Source: Maribacter luteus (GTDB taxonomy: Bacteria; Bacteroidota; Bacteroidia; Flavobacteriales; Flavobacteriaceae). Taken from it: a DNA stretch of 64,000 nucleotides. Position 1 is the stretch's first letter, and the number at the start of each line of letters is the position of its first letter. The stretch covers positions 248,001 to 312,000 of the forward strand of contig NZ_WKJH01000024.1 of NCBI RefSeq assembly GCF_009674825.1. Reading direction: 5' to 3'. Below the pieces are notes generated by a model that worked only from the letters and a program-made list of their open reading frames with translations, did not search any database and was not told the origin of the DNA. Made by a program: the position numbers and the translations under genes. Shown in pieces: positions 1 to 10,498 of this stretch.

Positions 1-1
1 C

Positions 2-754
2 ATGCAAAAAGACGGTCTGGTAGATGCTTATGACCAAAATGCCATGGGCGTTAGTGCAGATGCCTGTGCAACTGAATATGGGTTCTCCCGTGAAGATCAG
101 GACAACTTTGCATTAAAGTCTTACCAAAGATCGGCAGAAGCTTGGAAAGCCGGTAAATTCTCAAAAGAGGTTATCCCTGTAGAAGTTCCCCAAAGAAGAG
201 GCGAGCCCGTTATAGTTTCCGAAGATGAGGAATTCAAGAATGTGAAAATAGAAAAAATACCCAGTCTACGTCCTGCTTTCACCAAGGACGGAACGGTTAC
301 CGCTGCCAATGCCTCTACCATAAACGATGGAGCTGCTGCCTTGGTTCTTATGAGTCTGGAAAAAGCCAATGAATTGAATATTACCCCATTGGCAACTATA
401 AAAAGTTATGCCGATGCCGCACAAGCACCGGAATGGTTCACCACAGCCCCAGCTAAGGCTTTACCTAAAGCTCTGGATAAAGCAAGTATAAGTCTGGATG
501 ATGTCGATTTTTTTGAATTCAACGAAGCTTTTTCCGTCGTAGGGTTGGCTAATATGAAATTACTGGGATTAAGTGATTCTAAAGTAAACATTAATGGCGG
601 TGCGGTATCTTTGGGACATCCACTTGGGTGTTCGGGAGCCCGAATACTAATAACCCTTTTAAATATATTGGAACAGAATAATGCTAAAATCGGTGCTGCC
701 GCCATTTGCAATGGAGGTGGTGGAGCTTCGGCCATGATTTTAGAGCGAATTTAA
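2..754 (+). CDS. acetyl-CoA C-acyltransferase (thiolase), C-terminal part
   Basis: Thiolase that condenses or cleaves acyl-CoA in beta-oxidation or acetoacetyl-CoA metabolism. Only the last 250 residues are in the window. The reading frame is open to the left edge, so the first methionine here is internal and the nucleophilic cysteine near the N-terminus lies outside. Visible C-terminal thiolase signatures are NEAF (about residues 174-177 of the fragment), GGAVSLGHPLGCSGAR with the active-site histidine (about 206), and the CNGGGG loop with the second catalytic cysteine (about 237). It ends 20 bases before the next gene on the same strand, so the two may be co-transcribed. Whether it is a biosynthetic or degradative thiolase cannot be told from this part. 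Confidence 0.93.
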   Translation: MQKDGLVDAYDQNAMGVSADACATEYGFSREDQDNFALKSYQRSAEAWKAGKFSKEVIPVEVPQRRGEPVIVSEDEEFKNVKIEKIPSLRPAFTKDGTVTAANASTINDGAAALVLMSLEKANELNITPLATIKSYADAAQAPEWFTTAPAKALPKALDKASISLDDVDFFEFNEAFSVVGLANMKLLGLSDSKVNINGGAVSLGHPLGCSGARILITLLNILEQNNAKIGAAAICNGGGGASAMILERI

Positions 755-774
755 ATTATCACTGCTATAATACT

Positions 775-1521
775 ATGCAATACGGTATTTGTCATTTAAG
801 CATCGTTCCTATTCGATCCAGTGCAGAAGAATCAGCGGAGATGGTTTCCCAATTATTATATGGTGAACATTATAAGGTTCTTGAACAGCGCAAACATTGG
901 AGTAAAATTCGTGCGGCTTTTGACAAATGTGAAGGTTGGATTCAAAATTTACAACTTACCTTGATCGATGAACCCCTATATAATGAATTGGATTGCGATC
1001 AACATCCAAAGTACACCACGGATTTGGTTTCTTATATAGAGATGGACAAAAACAATCTTTTACCCGTTGTACTTGGTTCTGTCTTCAACGATAGCTCTAA
1101 CCATGTTCATGAAGGTGGACTAACCAGCCTGATGCAAGAAAAACCAAACTTGGTAAATAGTGCCCTCCAATATTTGAACACTCCATATTTATGGGGTGGT
1201 AAAACCCCCTTTGGAATAGATGCTTCCGGTTTTACACAAATGGTGTACAAAATAAACGGTCACAAACTACTCAGAAGTGCAACCCAACAGGCCACCCAAG
1301 GCAATGCTTTAAGCTTTATTGAGGAAAGTGAAGCTGGGGACCTAGCTTTTTTTGACAATAATGAAGGGATTATCGATCATGTAGGCATAATCATGGACAA
1401 CAACTATATTATCCATGTTCACGGGAAGGTACGAATAGACCGTTTGGACCATACTGGAATTTTCAATAACGATTCCAAAACCTATACCCACAAGCTCAGG
1501 GTAATAAAACAGATCGTATAA
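775..1521 (+). CDS. NlpC/P60-family protein lacking the catalytic cysteine
   Basis: A 248-residue protein with an SH3-like N-terminal region (about residues 1-65) and a C-terminal NlpC/P60 (C40 peptidase) domain (about 125-248), the layout of enzymes that cut cell-wall peptides. The domain signature is clear (YLWGGKTPFGIDASGFTQ), but the residue that should be the catalytic cysteine of D-C-S-G is alanine 150, codon GCT at 1222-1224. The histidine of DHVGI (about 202) and a second histidine (HVHGK, about 214-216) are kept. No signal peptide is visible. I chose the ATG at 775 because the longer in-frame start overlaps the thiolase gene and adds no domain. It may be an inactive, binding-only homologue. 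Fold call is firm, activity doubtful. Confidence 0.88.
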   Translation: MQYGICHLSIVPIRSSAEESAEMVSQLLYGEHYKVLEQRKHWSKIRAAFDKCEGWIQNLQLTLIDEPLYNELDCDQHPKYTTDLVSYIEMDKNNLLPVVLGSVFNDSSNHVHEGGLTSLMQEKPNLVNSALQYLNTPYLWGGKTPFGIDASGFTQMVYKINGHKLLRSATQQATQGNALSFIEESEAGDLAFFDNNEGIIDHVGIIMDNNYIIHVHGKVRIDRLDHTGIFNNDSKTYTHKLRVIKQIV

Positions 1522-1553
1522 AAAAAGTCCTGATTATCAAATCAGGACTTTTT
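1521..1553. terminator. bidirectional intrinsic terminator
   Basis: Perfect 10-bp stem AGTCCTGATT / AATCAGGACT with a 4-base loop, flanked by an A-run on the left and a T-run on the right. It sits between the convergent NlpC/P60 gene and the TPR gene and can serve both. Confidence 0.88.
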
Positions 1554-1575
1554 CATATAATCTGCGGATAAATTA

Positions 1576-2838
1576 CTACTCACCCAAAAGTTTTTTCAAT
1601 CTCATGAAATTTTCATTGTCTCCCATTGCACCATAGATATTCTTCAATTGTGTTAAGATACCTTGGTTGTCAGGATTTGTTTTTAGAGCTTCTTCCAAAA
1701 CGTCTGCACCTTCTTGGAACAAATCGTCTTTTTTCTTCTTCAACTCATCATACCTTGCAATATCAGCCCTAGAATTACCCAAACTATTCATTTCATCGAT
1801 CAAACCATTACCTTCATTTACATAAGTTGTGGAAAGGTTCAATTGAGCGTTGGTGTATCCTGGGTTAATCTCAAGTGCTTTTCTATATGATTCCCTAGCT
1901 TCTTCCAAATTACCTTGCTCCATATTGATCACACCGATATTGTAGTGCAAATCTGGATTGTCAGGAGCCACACTTGCAGCTTCAGCCATTAATTCTTTGA
2001 ACTTTTCCTTATCACCTAATTTATAGTGCAAATTCGCCTCGTTCAAAATCAAATTAACATCCTTAGGATTGTTTATACGAGCTTCTTTGTAAGCATCCAA
2101 TGCCTTATCATCTTGTCCCAATTGGGTGTAGATCAAAGCTACATTCTTAACGATTTCTGCTTTTTTAGAAGGAGATTTTTCATCAACAGGATCTTTATAA
2201 GTACCTGATTTTACCATCAAATCCCTCTGAACCTTGTCCATCACCTCTTGTTCACCTGTAGCAACGTTGGTTGCTTTGTACTCAATGGTACCACCATCGT
2301 ATCCTAAATCCTTAAGTTCGTTATAATACGTTAAGGCTTGCTCATATTCACCTCCGTTTACCGCGCTACTTGCAGCATAATAAAGATACACCGTATCCTT
2401 AGGGCTAAGCTTATAGCTCATATATAGCTTTTCGCCTGCTTCTTTGAACTTTTTGTTATTGTTATCCTCAACGGCCGAATTCACCATATCACCCGCAAGG
2501 GATGCCAATTCTTGCTCGATCATCTTACCATATTTGGCCTTACCACTGGTAGTTTCTACCTCATCAGCTTTTTTATAGGAAGTTATAGCTGTTTCAAATG
2601 CACTGTTGTCACCTTTTTTCGCTAAATCAGCATAAATTTTACCCCGCAGGTAATAATAATGCGCCTGGGTTTTGGCATCTGCCCCGGAAATTGTACCGGC
2701 CGCAGCCTCCAAACTGGTTTTGGCCCCTGCAGAATCACCACCCTTCAAGGCTTTCTCTGCGGCTTTGATCTCATTTTTTTGCGCAAACCCCACCATTGTA
2801 AAGGACATCGCCGCAAGTATAAAAATTTTAGTCTTCAT
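1576..2838 (-). CDS. exported tetratricopeptide-repeat protein
   Basis: A 420-residue protein starting with a clear Sec signal peptide (MKTKIFILAAMSFTMVGFAQ, cleavage likely after about residue 19), so it acts in the periplasm or envelope. The rest is alpha-helical with several TPR units; the best are around residues 230-340, for example LHYNIGVINMEQGNLEEARE followed by a second helix ending in NPGYTNAQL. TPR arrays bind other proteins; no enzymatic motif is visible. It lies 32 bases downstream of gyrA on the same strand, so it is probably read through from the gyrA transcript. Partner and function are unknown. Confidence 0.85.
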   Translation of the reverse strand: MKTKIFILAAMSFTMVGFAQKNEIKAAEKALKGGDSAGAKTSLEAAAGTISGADAKTQAHYYYLRGKIYADLAKKGDNSAFETAITSYKKADEVETTSGKAKYGKMIEQELASLAGDMVNSAVEDNNNKKFKEAGEKLYMSYKLSPKDTVYLYYAASSAVNGGEYEQALTYYNELKDLGYDGGTIEYKATNVATGEQEVMDKVQRDLMVKSGTYKDPVDEKSPSKKAEIVKNVALIYTQLGQDDKALDAYKEARINNPKDVNLILNEANLHYKLGDKEKFKELMAEAASVAPDNPDLHYNIGVINMEQGNLEEARESYRKALEINPGYTNAQLNLSTTYVNEGNGLIDEMNSLGNSRADIARYDELKKKKDDLFQEGADVLEEALKTNPDNQGILTQLKNIYGAMGDNENFMRLKKLLGE

Positions 2839-2870
2839 TACGATTTAATTAAAATATTAGTGTTTATTGA

Positions 2871-5405
2871 TTATTCTTTATTATCATCAGTACTCTCATT
2901 ATCAAGAGCCGTGCCATCTTCGGTTTTTACCTCAATATCCATGATGTCGGTATCATCTACGGCATCTTCATCTTTCATAACCTTAGCTACGGCAGCAATA
3001 CTATCATTGCCCTTGATATTGATCAATTTCACACCTTGGGTGGCTCTACCCATTACACGTAGATCTTCTACGCTCATACGAATGGCTATACCGGATTTGT
3101 TGATGATCATAAGATCATCGGAATCACATACATTTTTAATGGCAACAAGACCTCCTGTCTTCTCGGTAATGGATATGGTCTTTACCCCCTTACCTCCTCG
3201 ATTGGTAATCCTATAATCATCAATACTGGAACGTTTACCATAACCATTTTCAGATACTACAAGTATTTCTTCTTCCAAATCGTGTACCGATACCATTCCT
3301 ATAACCTCATCTGTTTCATCGGCCAAGCGTATTCCCCTAACACCGGATGCATTACGACCCATTGGTCTGGTCTTACCTTCTTCAAACCTAATGGCCTTAC
3401 CTGACTTTAATCCCAAGAAAATCTGACTGGTACCGGTGGTCAATTTTGCTTCTAGCAGTTCATCATCATCTTTTATACTAATGGCATTGATCCCGTTCTG
3501 ACGCGGTCTGGAATATTGCTCCAATGAAGTTTTCTTCACCGTTCCTTTTTTAGTGGCCATAATGACATAATGGTTGTTCACATACTCTTCATCCTTCAGA
3601 TCCTGAGTACATATGAACGCCTTTACTTTATCATCTTGTTCAATATTGATCAAGTTTTGTATAGCCCTTCCTTTCGAGGTTCTACTTCCTTCTGGGATTT
3701 CATAGACACGCATCCAGAAACACTTCCCTTTTTGGGTAAAGAACAGCATATATTGGTGATTGGTACCAACGAACAAATGCTCTAAGAAATCCTCATTCCT
3801 GGTAGACGAAGCTTTTTGACCGACTCCACCCCTATTTTGTGTCTTATATTCAGATAACGGGGTTCTTTTAATATAACCGGCATGGGAGATGGTTATGACC
3901 ACCTGCTCATCAGGAATCATATCCTCTATGCTTAAATCGCCCCCGGCAAAGTTGATTTCGGAACGTCTTTCATCGCCATATTTCTCCTTAACTTCCAACA
4001 GCTCATCCTTAATGATCTGCATTCTACGCTCTTTACGCTCCAAGATATCTTTTAAATCGGCTATGGTCTTGATGATTTCATCGTATTCCGAACGTAATTT
4101 ATCCTGTTCCAGACCAGTAAGTTGACGCAATCTCATTTCTACGATCGCCTTGGCCTGAATCTCAGTCAATTTAAACCGTTCCATCAAGTTCTCCCTAGCT
4201 TCATCGGCATTGGAAGATGCCCTGATAATGGCAATGACCTCATCTATATTGTCAGAGGCTATGATTAACCCTTCAAGTATATGTGCCCGATCCTCCGCTT
4301 TTTTCAGCTCAAACTTGGTTCTTCTTACCACAACCTCATGTCTATGCTCCACGAAATAGTGGATCATCTCCTTGACATTCAACATTTGTGGTCGCCCATT
4401 GACCAATGCGATGTTATTAACACTGAACGATGATTGTAATGGTGTATATTTATACAACATATTCAATACGATGTTCGGTATAGCATCCCTCTTAAGTATG
4501 TATACGATACGCATCCCCTTTCTATCCGATTCATCCCGGATAGTGGAAATACCTTCAATTTTTTTATCATTGACCAAATCGGCAGTCTTTTTGATCATAT
4601 CTGCCTTATTGACCTGATAAGGAATTTCGGTAACGATAATACACTCACGCCCCTGAACTTCCTCTATTCTTGCCTTGGCACGTATTTTAACCCTACCACG
4701 ACCTGTATGAAAAGCTTCCTTTACACCATCATAACCATAAATGACACCTCCCGTAGGGAAATCCGGTGCTTTGATATGGGTGATGAGTTCATCGATTTCG
4801 ATGTCATTATTATCTATATAGGCAACGGTACCATCAACAACCTCGGAAAGATTGTGTGGGGCCATATTCGTGGCCATACCTACGGCAATACCGGAAGCTC
4901 CGTTTACCAATAAATTGGGGATACGCGTGGGCAAAACGGTTGGCTCCTGAAGGGAATCATCAAAATTCAACTGATGATCTACAGTATCCTTATCGATATC
5001 TATCAACATATCGTCCGCGATCTTACGCATCCTGGCTTCAGTATACCGCATGGCCGCAGGGCTGTCCCCATCTATAGAGCCAAAGTTACCTTGACCATCG
5101 ACCAACATATATCGCAAACTCCATTCTTGTGCCATACGCACCATGGTATCGTATACCGAGGTATCACCATGAGGGTGGTACTTACCCAAAACCTCACCCA
5201 CGATACGAGCCGATTTTTTATGGGAACTATTGGAACGAACACCTAGCTCATGCATACCATACAGCACCCTTCTATGAACAGGTTTCAGACCATCCCTGAC
5301 ATCTGGCAAGGCACGTGACACAATGACCGACATTGAATAATCAATGTAAGCAGACTTCATTTCGTCTTCAATGTTGATAGGAATCAATTTTTCTCCTTCT
5401 GCCAT
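2871..5405 (-). CDS. gyrA: DNA gyrase subunit A
   Basis: The 844-residue breakage-reunion subunit of type II topoisomerase, which with GyrB introduces negative supercoils. The N-terminal domain is intact: the catalytic tyrosine is Tyr121 in [10 protein letters not shown], and the quinolone-determining region reads [11 protein letters not shown] with Thr82 at the place of E. coli Ser83 and Asp86 at the place of Asp87. The C-terminal DNA-wrapping beta-pinwheel shows a GyrA-box-like QNRGGVG and a later NRGGKG, and the protein ends in an acidic tail. Length is normal for the family. It is transcribed divergently from clpC, and the TPR gene follows 32 bases downstream. Confidence 0.97.
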   Translation of the reverse strand: MAEGEKLIPINIEDEMKSAYIDYSMSVIVSRALPDVRDGLKPVHRRVLYGMHELGVRSNSSHKKSARIVGEVLGKYHPHGDTSVYDTMVRMAQEWSLRYMLVDGQGNFGSIDGDSPAAMRYTEARMRKIADDMLIDIDKDTVDHQLNFDDSLQEPTVLPTRIPNLLVNGASGIAVGMATNMAPHNLSEVVDGTVAYIDNNDIEIDELITHIKAPDFPTGGVIYGYDGVKEAFHTGRGRVKIRAKARIEEVQGRECIIVTEIPYQVNKADMIKKTADLVNDKKIEGISTIRDESDRKGMRIVYILKRDAIPNIVLNMLYKYTPLQSSFSVNNIALVNGRPQMLNVKEMIHYFVEHRHEVVVRRTKFELKKAEDRAHILEGLIIASDNIDEVIAIIRASSNADEARENLMERFKLTEIQAKAIVEMRLRQLTGLEQDKLRSEYDEIIKTIADLKDILERKERRMQIIKDELLEVKEKYGDERRSEINFAGGDLSIEDMIPDEQVVITISHAGYIKRTPLSEYKTQNRGGVGQKASSTRNEDFLEHLFVGTNHQYMLFFTQKGKCFWMRVYEIPEGSRTSKGRAIQNLINIEQDDKVKAFICTQDLKDEEYVNNHYVIMATKKGTVKKTSLEQYSRPRQNGINAISIKDDDELLEAKLTTGTSQIFLGLKSGKAIRFEEGKTRPMGRNASGVRGIRLADETDEVIGMVSVHDLEEEILVVSENGYGKRSSIDDYRITNRGGKGVKTISITEKTGGLVAIKNVCDSDDLMIINKSGIAIRMSVEDLRVMGRATQGVKLINIKGNDSIAAVAKVMKDEDAVDDTDIMDIEVKTEDGTALDNESTDDNKE

Positions 5406-5612
5406 CCTAATTTTTATCTATTTAACTTGGTTAAAAAAGCATGGCAATATACGTATTTTGATAGGTTTCAGCATACATATCACAATCTTTATCCAAGAAT
5501 TTATTAACACTCTTACCCCCCTTTTTAGTTGATAATTTGATTGTTAATTATTTTGTAATTAGAGGGTTTTTTCGACATTATGGCTATGTTTATCGATTAT
5601 TAGGTATGGTAA

Positions 5613-5645
5613 TTGGTCTAGATTAGTCTAGATTTACTAATTTTA
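5613..5645 (+). promoter_or_regulatory. clpC promoter with tandem 10-bp repeat in the spacer
   Basis: A -33 TTG (5613-5615), a 22-base spacer and TAATTTTA (5638-5645, seven of eight positions of TAnnTTTG) form a flavobacterial-type promoter ending 18 bases before the clpC ATG. The spacer is almost wholly a tandem repeat, GTCTAGATTA (5616-5625) then GTCTAGATTT (5626-5635), one helical turn apart. This is where a repressor dimer or a spacer-sensing activator would bind. Seen in sequence; the regulatory role is inferred. Confidence 0.5.
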
Positions 5646-5663
5646 TTGTTGAAAGGATAATAT

Positions 5664-8210
5664 ATGGATGATAATTTTTCACCTCGGGTAAAGGATGTAA
5701 TTGCGTACAGCAAGGAAGAGGCATTAAGATTGGGACATGATTTCATTGGTACCGAGCATTTAATGTTGGGCTTGTTACGTGATGGAAACGGGAAGGCGAT
5801 AAGTATCTTGGATGCTTTGGATGTTGATTTGGACCACTTACGAAGAAAGGTCGAAATCCTAAGCCCATCCAACCCAAACCCAAACGGGGTACAGAAGGAC
5901 AAAAAGAACCTTCATTTGACAAGACAGGCGGAACGCGCTTTGAAAACAACATTTCTTGAAGCGAAACTATTTCAGAGTTCCTCTATCAATACTGCTCACT
6001 TATTATTGTGCATTCTCAGAAATGAAAATGACCCAACCACCAAATTACTTCATAAACTAAAGGTAGATTATGATGGTGTTAAAGAACAATTCAAATTTAT
6101 GATCACAAGTGACGATGATATTGTGGATTCCCCAACCTCAGAATCCTTCCCCAGTGACTCGGATGAAACGGGCAGTGGTAAAGAAGGTTCATATGGAGCC
6201 ACATCGAACCAAAAAGGAAACAAAAAATCCAAGACTCCCGTTTTGGATAATTTCGGCAGGGATTTGACCCAAATGGCCGAAGAAAACAAACTGGACCCCG
6301 TTGTGGGCCGTGAGAAAGAAATCGAAAGGGTTTCTCAAATATTAAGTAGACGTAAAAAGAACAACCCGTTATTGATCGGGGAACCAGGTGTAGGTAAAAG
6401 TGCCATTGCAGAAGGTTTGGCCCTACGCATCATCAACAAAAAGGTTTCCAGGATCCTTTACAACAAAAGGGTTGTAACACTGGATCTTGCCTCACTTGTT
6501 GCAGGCACCAAATACCGTGGGCAATTCGAAGAACGAATGAAAGCGGTCATGAACGAGCTTGAAAAAAATGACGACGTTATTCTTTTCATTGATGAAATAC
6601 ATACTATTGTCGGGGCCGGTGGGGCTACAGGTAGCCTAGATGCCTCCAACATGTTCAAACCTGCATTGGCAAGGGGTGAAATCCAATGTATAGGAGCCAC
6701 TACTTTGGATGAGTACAGACAGTATATTGAAAAGGACGGTGCATTGGAACGTAGGTTCCAAAAAGTAATTGTTGAACCTACTTCTGTAGACGAAACCATT
6801 GAGATTCTACAGAATATCAAAGGAAAATACGAGGACCACCATAATGTATCCTATACAGATGAAGCCATTGTCGCTTGTGTTAAATTGACCAATAGATATA
6901 TGACCGACCGGTTTTTACCAGACAAGGCCATAGACGCCTTGGATGAAGCCGGCTCAAGGGTGCATATCGTAAATATGGATGTTCCCAAACAAATTCTTGA
7001 ACTTGAAAAACAGTTGGATGATGTGAGGGACCTAAAGAACAGTGTAGTCAAAAAACAAAAATACGAGGAAGCTGCAAAATTACGCGACGACGAAAAAAGA
7101 CTGGAAAAGGAACTAGCCGCAGCCCAAGAAAAATGGGAAGATGATAGCAAGCTCCATAAAGAAACGGTCACTGAGGACAATGTTGCCGATGTAGTTTCAA
7201 TGATGAGCGGTATACCCGTGAACAGGATCGCCCAGACCGAAAGCAATAAACTGGCCGAATTGCCAGAACTTATCAAGTCGAACGTCATTGGACAAGATGA
7301 TGCCGTGGCGAAAGTTGCCAAAGCCATTCAAAGAAATAGAGCCGGACTTAAAGACCCTAACAAACCCATTGGTTCATTTATATTTTTAGGTCAAACCGGG
7401 GTTGGTAAAACACAGTTGGCCAAAGTATTGGCCAAGGAACTTTTCGATTCGGAAGACGCCTTGATACGTATAGACATGAGTGAATACATGGAGAAATTCG
7501 CCATTTCCAGATTGGTAGGGGCACCTCCAGGATATGTCGGTTACGAAGAAGGTGGTCAGTTGACCGAAAAGGTAAGACGCAAACCTTATTCCGTAATACT
7601 TTTGGATGAAGTGGAAAAAGCGCATCCAGATGTATTCAATATGTTATTACAGGTATTGGATGATGGTTTCTTGACCGATAGTTTGGGTAGGAAAATCGAT
7701 TTCAGGAACACTATCATCATAATGACCTCGAATATCGGTGCCAGACAATTGAAAGATTTTGGACAAGGTGTAGGTTTCGGTACCGCCGCAAAAAAATCAC
7801 AAGCGGACACCCACCAAAAAAGCGTTATCGAAAATGCTTTGAAAAAGGCATTTGCCCCTGAATTCCTAAACAGAATTGATGATGTAATCGTTTTCAATGC
7901 TTTGGAAAGGGACGATATCCACAAAATCATAGATATAGAATTAGCGAAGCTTTATGCAAGAATCAAGGATATCGGTTATCATTTAAACCTAACCGACAAA
8001 GCCAAAGATTACATTGCCGAAAAAGGTTTTGACAAGCAATACGGCGCACGACCTTTAAAAAGGGCTATCCAGAAATACATTGAGGATGCCTTGGCAGAGG
8101 AAATCGTAAACTCGAAACTTGAGGAAGGGGATAGTATTTTCATGGATTTAGATAAGAAAAATGAAATTTTAACCATAGAAATCAAAAAGGCTGAAAAATC
8201 TTCAAAATAG
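5664..8210 (+). CDS. clpC: ATP-dependent Clp protease ATP-binding subunit ClpC
   Basis: An 848-residue Hsp100 unfoldase that feeds damaged proteins to ClpP. Domains in order: Clp N-domain repeats (about 1-150), an acidic linker, AAA+ module 1 with Walker A GEPGVGKS (239-246) and Walker B ILFIDE (to 311), a middle region with the UVR-like motif [15 protein letters not shown] (about 466-480) that marks ClpC rather than ClpA or ClpB, and AAA+ module 2 with Walker A GQTGVGKT (576-583) and [13 protein letters not shown]. The C-terminus follows the ClpC pattern. Single gene with its own promoter and terminator; no mcsA, mcsB or ctsR lies next to it. Confidence 0.96.
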   Translation: MDDNFSPRVKDVIAYSKEEALRLGHDFIGTEHLMLGLLRDGNGKAISILDALDVDLDHLRRKVEILSPSNPNPNGVQKDKKNLHLTRQAERALKTTFLEAKLFQSSSINTAHLLLCILRNENDPTTKLLHKLKVDYDGVKEQFKFMITSDDDIVDSPTSESFPSDSDETGSGKEGSYGATSNQKGNKKSKTPVLDNFGRDLTQMAEENKLDPVVGREKEIERVSQILSRRKKNNPLLIGEPGVGKSAIAEGLALRIINKKVSRILYNKRVVTLDLASLVAGTKYRGQFEERMKAVMNELEKNDDVILFIDEIHTIVGAGGATGSLDASNMFKPALARGEIQCIGATTLDEYRQYIEKDGALERRFQKVIVEPTSVDETIEILQNIKGKYEDHHNVSYTDEAIVACVKLTNRYMTDRFLPDKAIDALDEAGSRVHIVNMDVPKQILELEKQLDDVRDLKNSVVKKQKYEEAAKLRDDEKRLEKELAAAQEKWEDDSKLHKETVTEDNVADVVSMMSGIPVNRIAQTESNKLAELPELIKSNVIGQDDAVAKVAKAIQRNRAGLKDPNKPIGSFIFLGQTGVGKTQLAKVLAKELFDSEDALIRIDMSEYMEKFAISRLVGAPPGYVGYEEGGQLTEKVRRKPYSVILLDEVEKAHPDVFNMLLQVLDDGFLTDSLGRKIDFRNTIIIMTSNIGARQLKDFGQGVGFGTAAKKSQADTHQKSVIENALKKAFAPEFLNRIDDVIVFNALERDDIHKIIDIELAKLYARIKDIGYHLNLTDKAKDYIAEKGFDKQYGARPLKRAIQKYIEDALAEEIVNSKLEEGDSIFMDLDKKNEILTIEIKKAEKSSK

Positions 8211-8236
8211 TTGATTTTTGAATAGCCGAAATAATC

Positions 8237-8275
8237 AAAGGGACCCATTTACCAAATGGCTCCCTTTTCTTTTTT
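8237..8275 (+). terminator. intrinsic terminator of clpC
   Basis: Hairpin AAAGGGAcCCATTT / AAATGGcTCCCTTT with a 3-base loop and one internal mismatch, followed by a T-rich run (TTCTTTTTT). It starts 27 bases after the clpC stop. Confidence 0.8.
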
Positions 8276-8415
8276 ACACTCTTTTAATAAACGAAAAACA
8301 ACCACAAATACACTTTTCATAGCCATATATAAGATATTTGAGCCTTTGGTCTATTTTTTTATATATTCCATTTACTTAAATCTACATTCGTTTCGGACAC
8401 TATAAATTACATGAA

Positions 8416-8817
8416 ATGAATGTGGGATCTAAAAAGACCATAATTGTACGAGAATACAATTTAGAGGTTGGCGTAGTTCAAGTTTACGACAATTATATGG
8501 TAGCAAAATTTGAGGAAGGAGCTACCTTAACCATGGAAAGGGTATACCAGATTATAGGGATCTCGGAAATACATTTTAAAGAAAAGCCTTTTGGTTACAT
8601 AAGTCTTCGAAAGAATTCCTATGCGATCGACCCAACCGTTTACACCTATTTACGGGAATTGGACAATATGAAAGCTTTTGCTATTGTTTCTGTCAAGGAA
8701 ATAGACATGCACAACTTTAAAATCGAAAAACTTTTCTATAAAAAACCTATGAAATTCTTTATCGAATACGACAATGCCTTGGCATGGGTCAAAAAAAGAA
8801 TAAGGACGGCCAAATAA
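8416..8817 (+). CDS. hypothetical protein, possibly STAS/SpoIIAA-like
   Basis: A 133-residue cytosolic protein without signal peptide or membrane segment. The order of predicted strands and helices (a central GYISLRKNSYAIDP strand-turn, then ELDNMKAFAIVSV and a terminal FFIEYDNALAWVKKRI helix) resembles the SpoIIAA/STAS-like small proteins found in flavobacteria, where the last helix follows a short strand. No catalytic residues can be pointed to. It stands alone between clpC and the convergent nnr gene, with about 200 bases of upstream sequence for its own promoter. It is probably real, as codon use and length fit its neighbours. Function unknown. Confidence 0.75.
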   Translation: MNVGSKKTIIVREYNLEVGVVQVYDNYMVAKFEEGATLTMERVYQIIGISEIHFKEKPFGYISLRKNSYAIDPTVYTYLRELDNMKAFAIVSVKEIDMHNFKIEKLFYKKPMKFFIEYDNALAWVKKRIRTAK

Positions 8818-8844
8818 AATTTTTATTCAGATGCCCAATCTTCA

Positions 8845-10398
8845 TTAGGATTGGGCTTCATTCGATTCTTCTTGCGGAACCGGTTCCTCCGGCATTTTAA
8901 ACAAATCTATAAAGGCCAAGCCTATAGCTTCGATGATTTTGGAAGCGGTCAATGCTTGGTAACCTGTTTGTTCCAGGGCAATATCGCCTGCCCTACCGTG
9001 AAGATAAACCCCAAAAACGGCAGCATCCAAAGGTTCGTATCCTTGAGCCAACAAACCAGTAATAACCCCTGTCAGAACGTCACCACTTCCCGCTGTGGCC
9101 ATTCCCGGGTTACCCGTATTGTTTACATAACCATGGTTTTCATAGACCGTTATGGTATGCGCACCTTTTAAAACAAGGATAACATCGTATTTTTTTGAAA
9201 ATGCCTTGGCTTTTTTCAATTTATCAAAATCATCTTTCCATTCACCTATCAACCGTTTCAGTTCTTTCGGGTGTGGTGTTAGAATGGTTTTAGGCGTTAG
9301 TTTCTTGAGCAGATCCTTCTTTTTCGAAAGCAGGTTCAATCCGTCAGCATCAATAACCAATGGTGATTTTACAGAATCCAGAAAACTAGAAAAGGCTTCG
9401 GACGTTTCTTGGGCTACACCCATTCCTACACCAAGACCAATTACGGTTGGCGCAATATCGAATGTTATATCCTGAATATGGTTTTCATCCTTATCGGTAA
9501 TGACCATCACCTCTGGTAATGCTGTTTGAATTGGCACATATCCACATTTTGGGACATAAGCGGTGACCAACCCACTACCTATGGCCATAGCTGCTTTTGA
9601 CGCCAATGATACAGCCCCTATTTTACCATAACTCCCTCCAATTATCAATGCATGTCCGTAATTTCCCTTATGCGAAAACTTTTCACGAGGTATATAAACG
9701 GGAAGTAATTCATTTTTACCAATCAACTCAAATTCGGTTTCAAGACCCGCAAGATGTTCTGGATCCAATCCAATGTCCAATACCTCCCACTGATTACTGT
9801 AAATACCCGTTTCCGGCAAGAAAAAAATCAATTTTGGTGCTTGAAAACTTAAAACGTGGTTCGCCTTTATGACCGCTTGTGTATTCTCTATGGCCTTATC
9901 CATAAAAACACCGGAGGGCAAGTCAACAGATAAAATAAATGCACCGGAATCATTTAAATGCTGTATAAGTTTAGTAACCCATGAATCAGGTGTTCTATTC
10001 AAACCGATTCCGAAAATCGCATCTACGATAATGTCATCCCTTCCGATTTCTTCAAACTCACAATCCCTTTCCAGAAAGTTAGGCCAAATCTTTCGGTCCT
10101 TAAGTCGGTCAAGGTTTATTAAAAAATCCTTGGACCGCTTTTCACTGTAATTGACCACATTTACCGTTATATTATAACCATGTTCTTTCAAATGCCTTGC
10201 CAAGGCCATACCATCACCACCATTGTTTCCTATACCACAGAAAAGATGTATTTTCACTTGGGCACCCTGCATACGAAGGTGAAGCCAGTTGAATATTTGC
10301 ACAGCGGCACGCTCCATGAGTTCATTGCTGGAAATTTGCTGTTTTTTTATTGTGAATTTATCAGCAGCATAGATCTGCTCGGCATTAAAAAATTTCAT
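8845..10398 (-). CDS. nnr: bifunctional NAD(P)H-hydrate epimerase / ADP-dependent dehydratase
   Basis: A 517-residue fusion that repairs hydrated NADH and NADPH. The N-terminal YjeF_N half (about 1-215) epimerises the S and R hydrates; it shows the FCGIGNNGGDGMALARHL signature and DAIFGIGLNR. The C-terminal ribokinase-like half (about 235-500) is the dehydratase, with GGSYGKIGAVSLASKAA, HPKELKRL and the NPGMATAGSGDVLTGVI loop that carries the catalytic aspartate. Full length for the family. The ATG at 10398 directly precedes the conserved MKFFNAEQIYAADKFT start. Divergent from the threonine operon and convergent with the small gene at 8416. Confidence 0.96.
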   Translation of the reverse strand: MKFFNAEQIYAADKFTIKKQQISSNELMERAAVQIFNWLHLRMQGAQVKIHLFCGIGNNGGDGMALARHLKEHGYNITVNVVNYSEKRSKDFLINLDRLKDRKIWPNFLERDCEFEEIGRDDIIVDAIFGIGLNRTPDSWVTKLIQHLNDSGAFILSVDLPSGVFMDKAIENTQAVIKANHVLSFQAPKLIFFLPETGIYSNQWEVLDIGLDPEHLAGLETEFELIGKNELLPVYIPREKFSHKGNYGHALIIGGSYGKIGAVSLASKAAMAIGSGLVTAYVPKCGYVPIQTALPEVMVITDKDENHIQDITFDIAPTVIGLGVGMGVAQETSEAFSSFLDSVKSPLVIDADGLNLLSKKKDLLKKLTPKTILTPHPKELKRLIGEWKDDFDKLKKAKAFSKKYDVILVLKGAHTITVYENHGYVNNTGNPGMATAGSGDVLTGVITGLLAQGYEPLDAAVFGVYLHGRAGDIALEQTGYQALTASKIIEAIGLAFIDLFKMPEEPVPQEESNEAQS

Positions 10399-10452
10399 TC
10401 AGTAAGAATTTTTGGTAATTATTGACAATTCCGTAAAAATATGTCGAAACGT

Positions 10453-10482
10453 TTGATTAGCAGCCCAAAAATACTACTTTTG
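10453..10482 (+). promoter_or_regulatory. promoter of the threonine operon
   Basis: TTG (10453-10455), 19-base spacer, and an exact TAnnTTTG match, TACTTTTG (10475-10482). Transcription should begin near 10489, about 10 bases before the leader ORF and about 180 bases before thrA, giving a long untranslated leader. Confidence 0.65.
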
Positions 10483-10498
10483 GAACTTAGAACGAACT

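Noticed and set aside
5143-5166. Possible quinolone-resistance change in GyrA
   Set aside because: Thr82 at the E. coli Ser83 position is, to my knowledge, common in wild-type flavobacteria; the adjacent Asp86 is unchanged, so no resistance claim is made.
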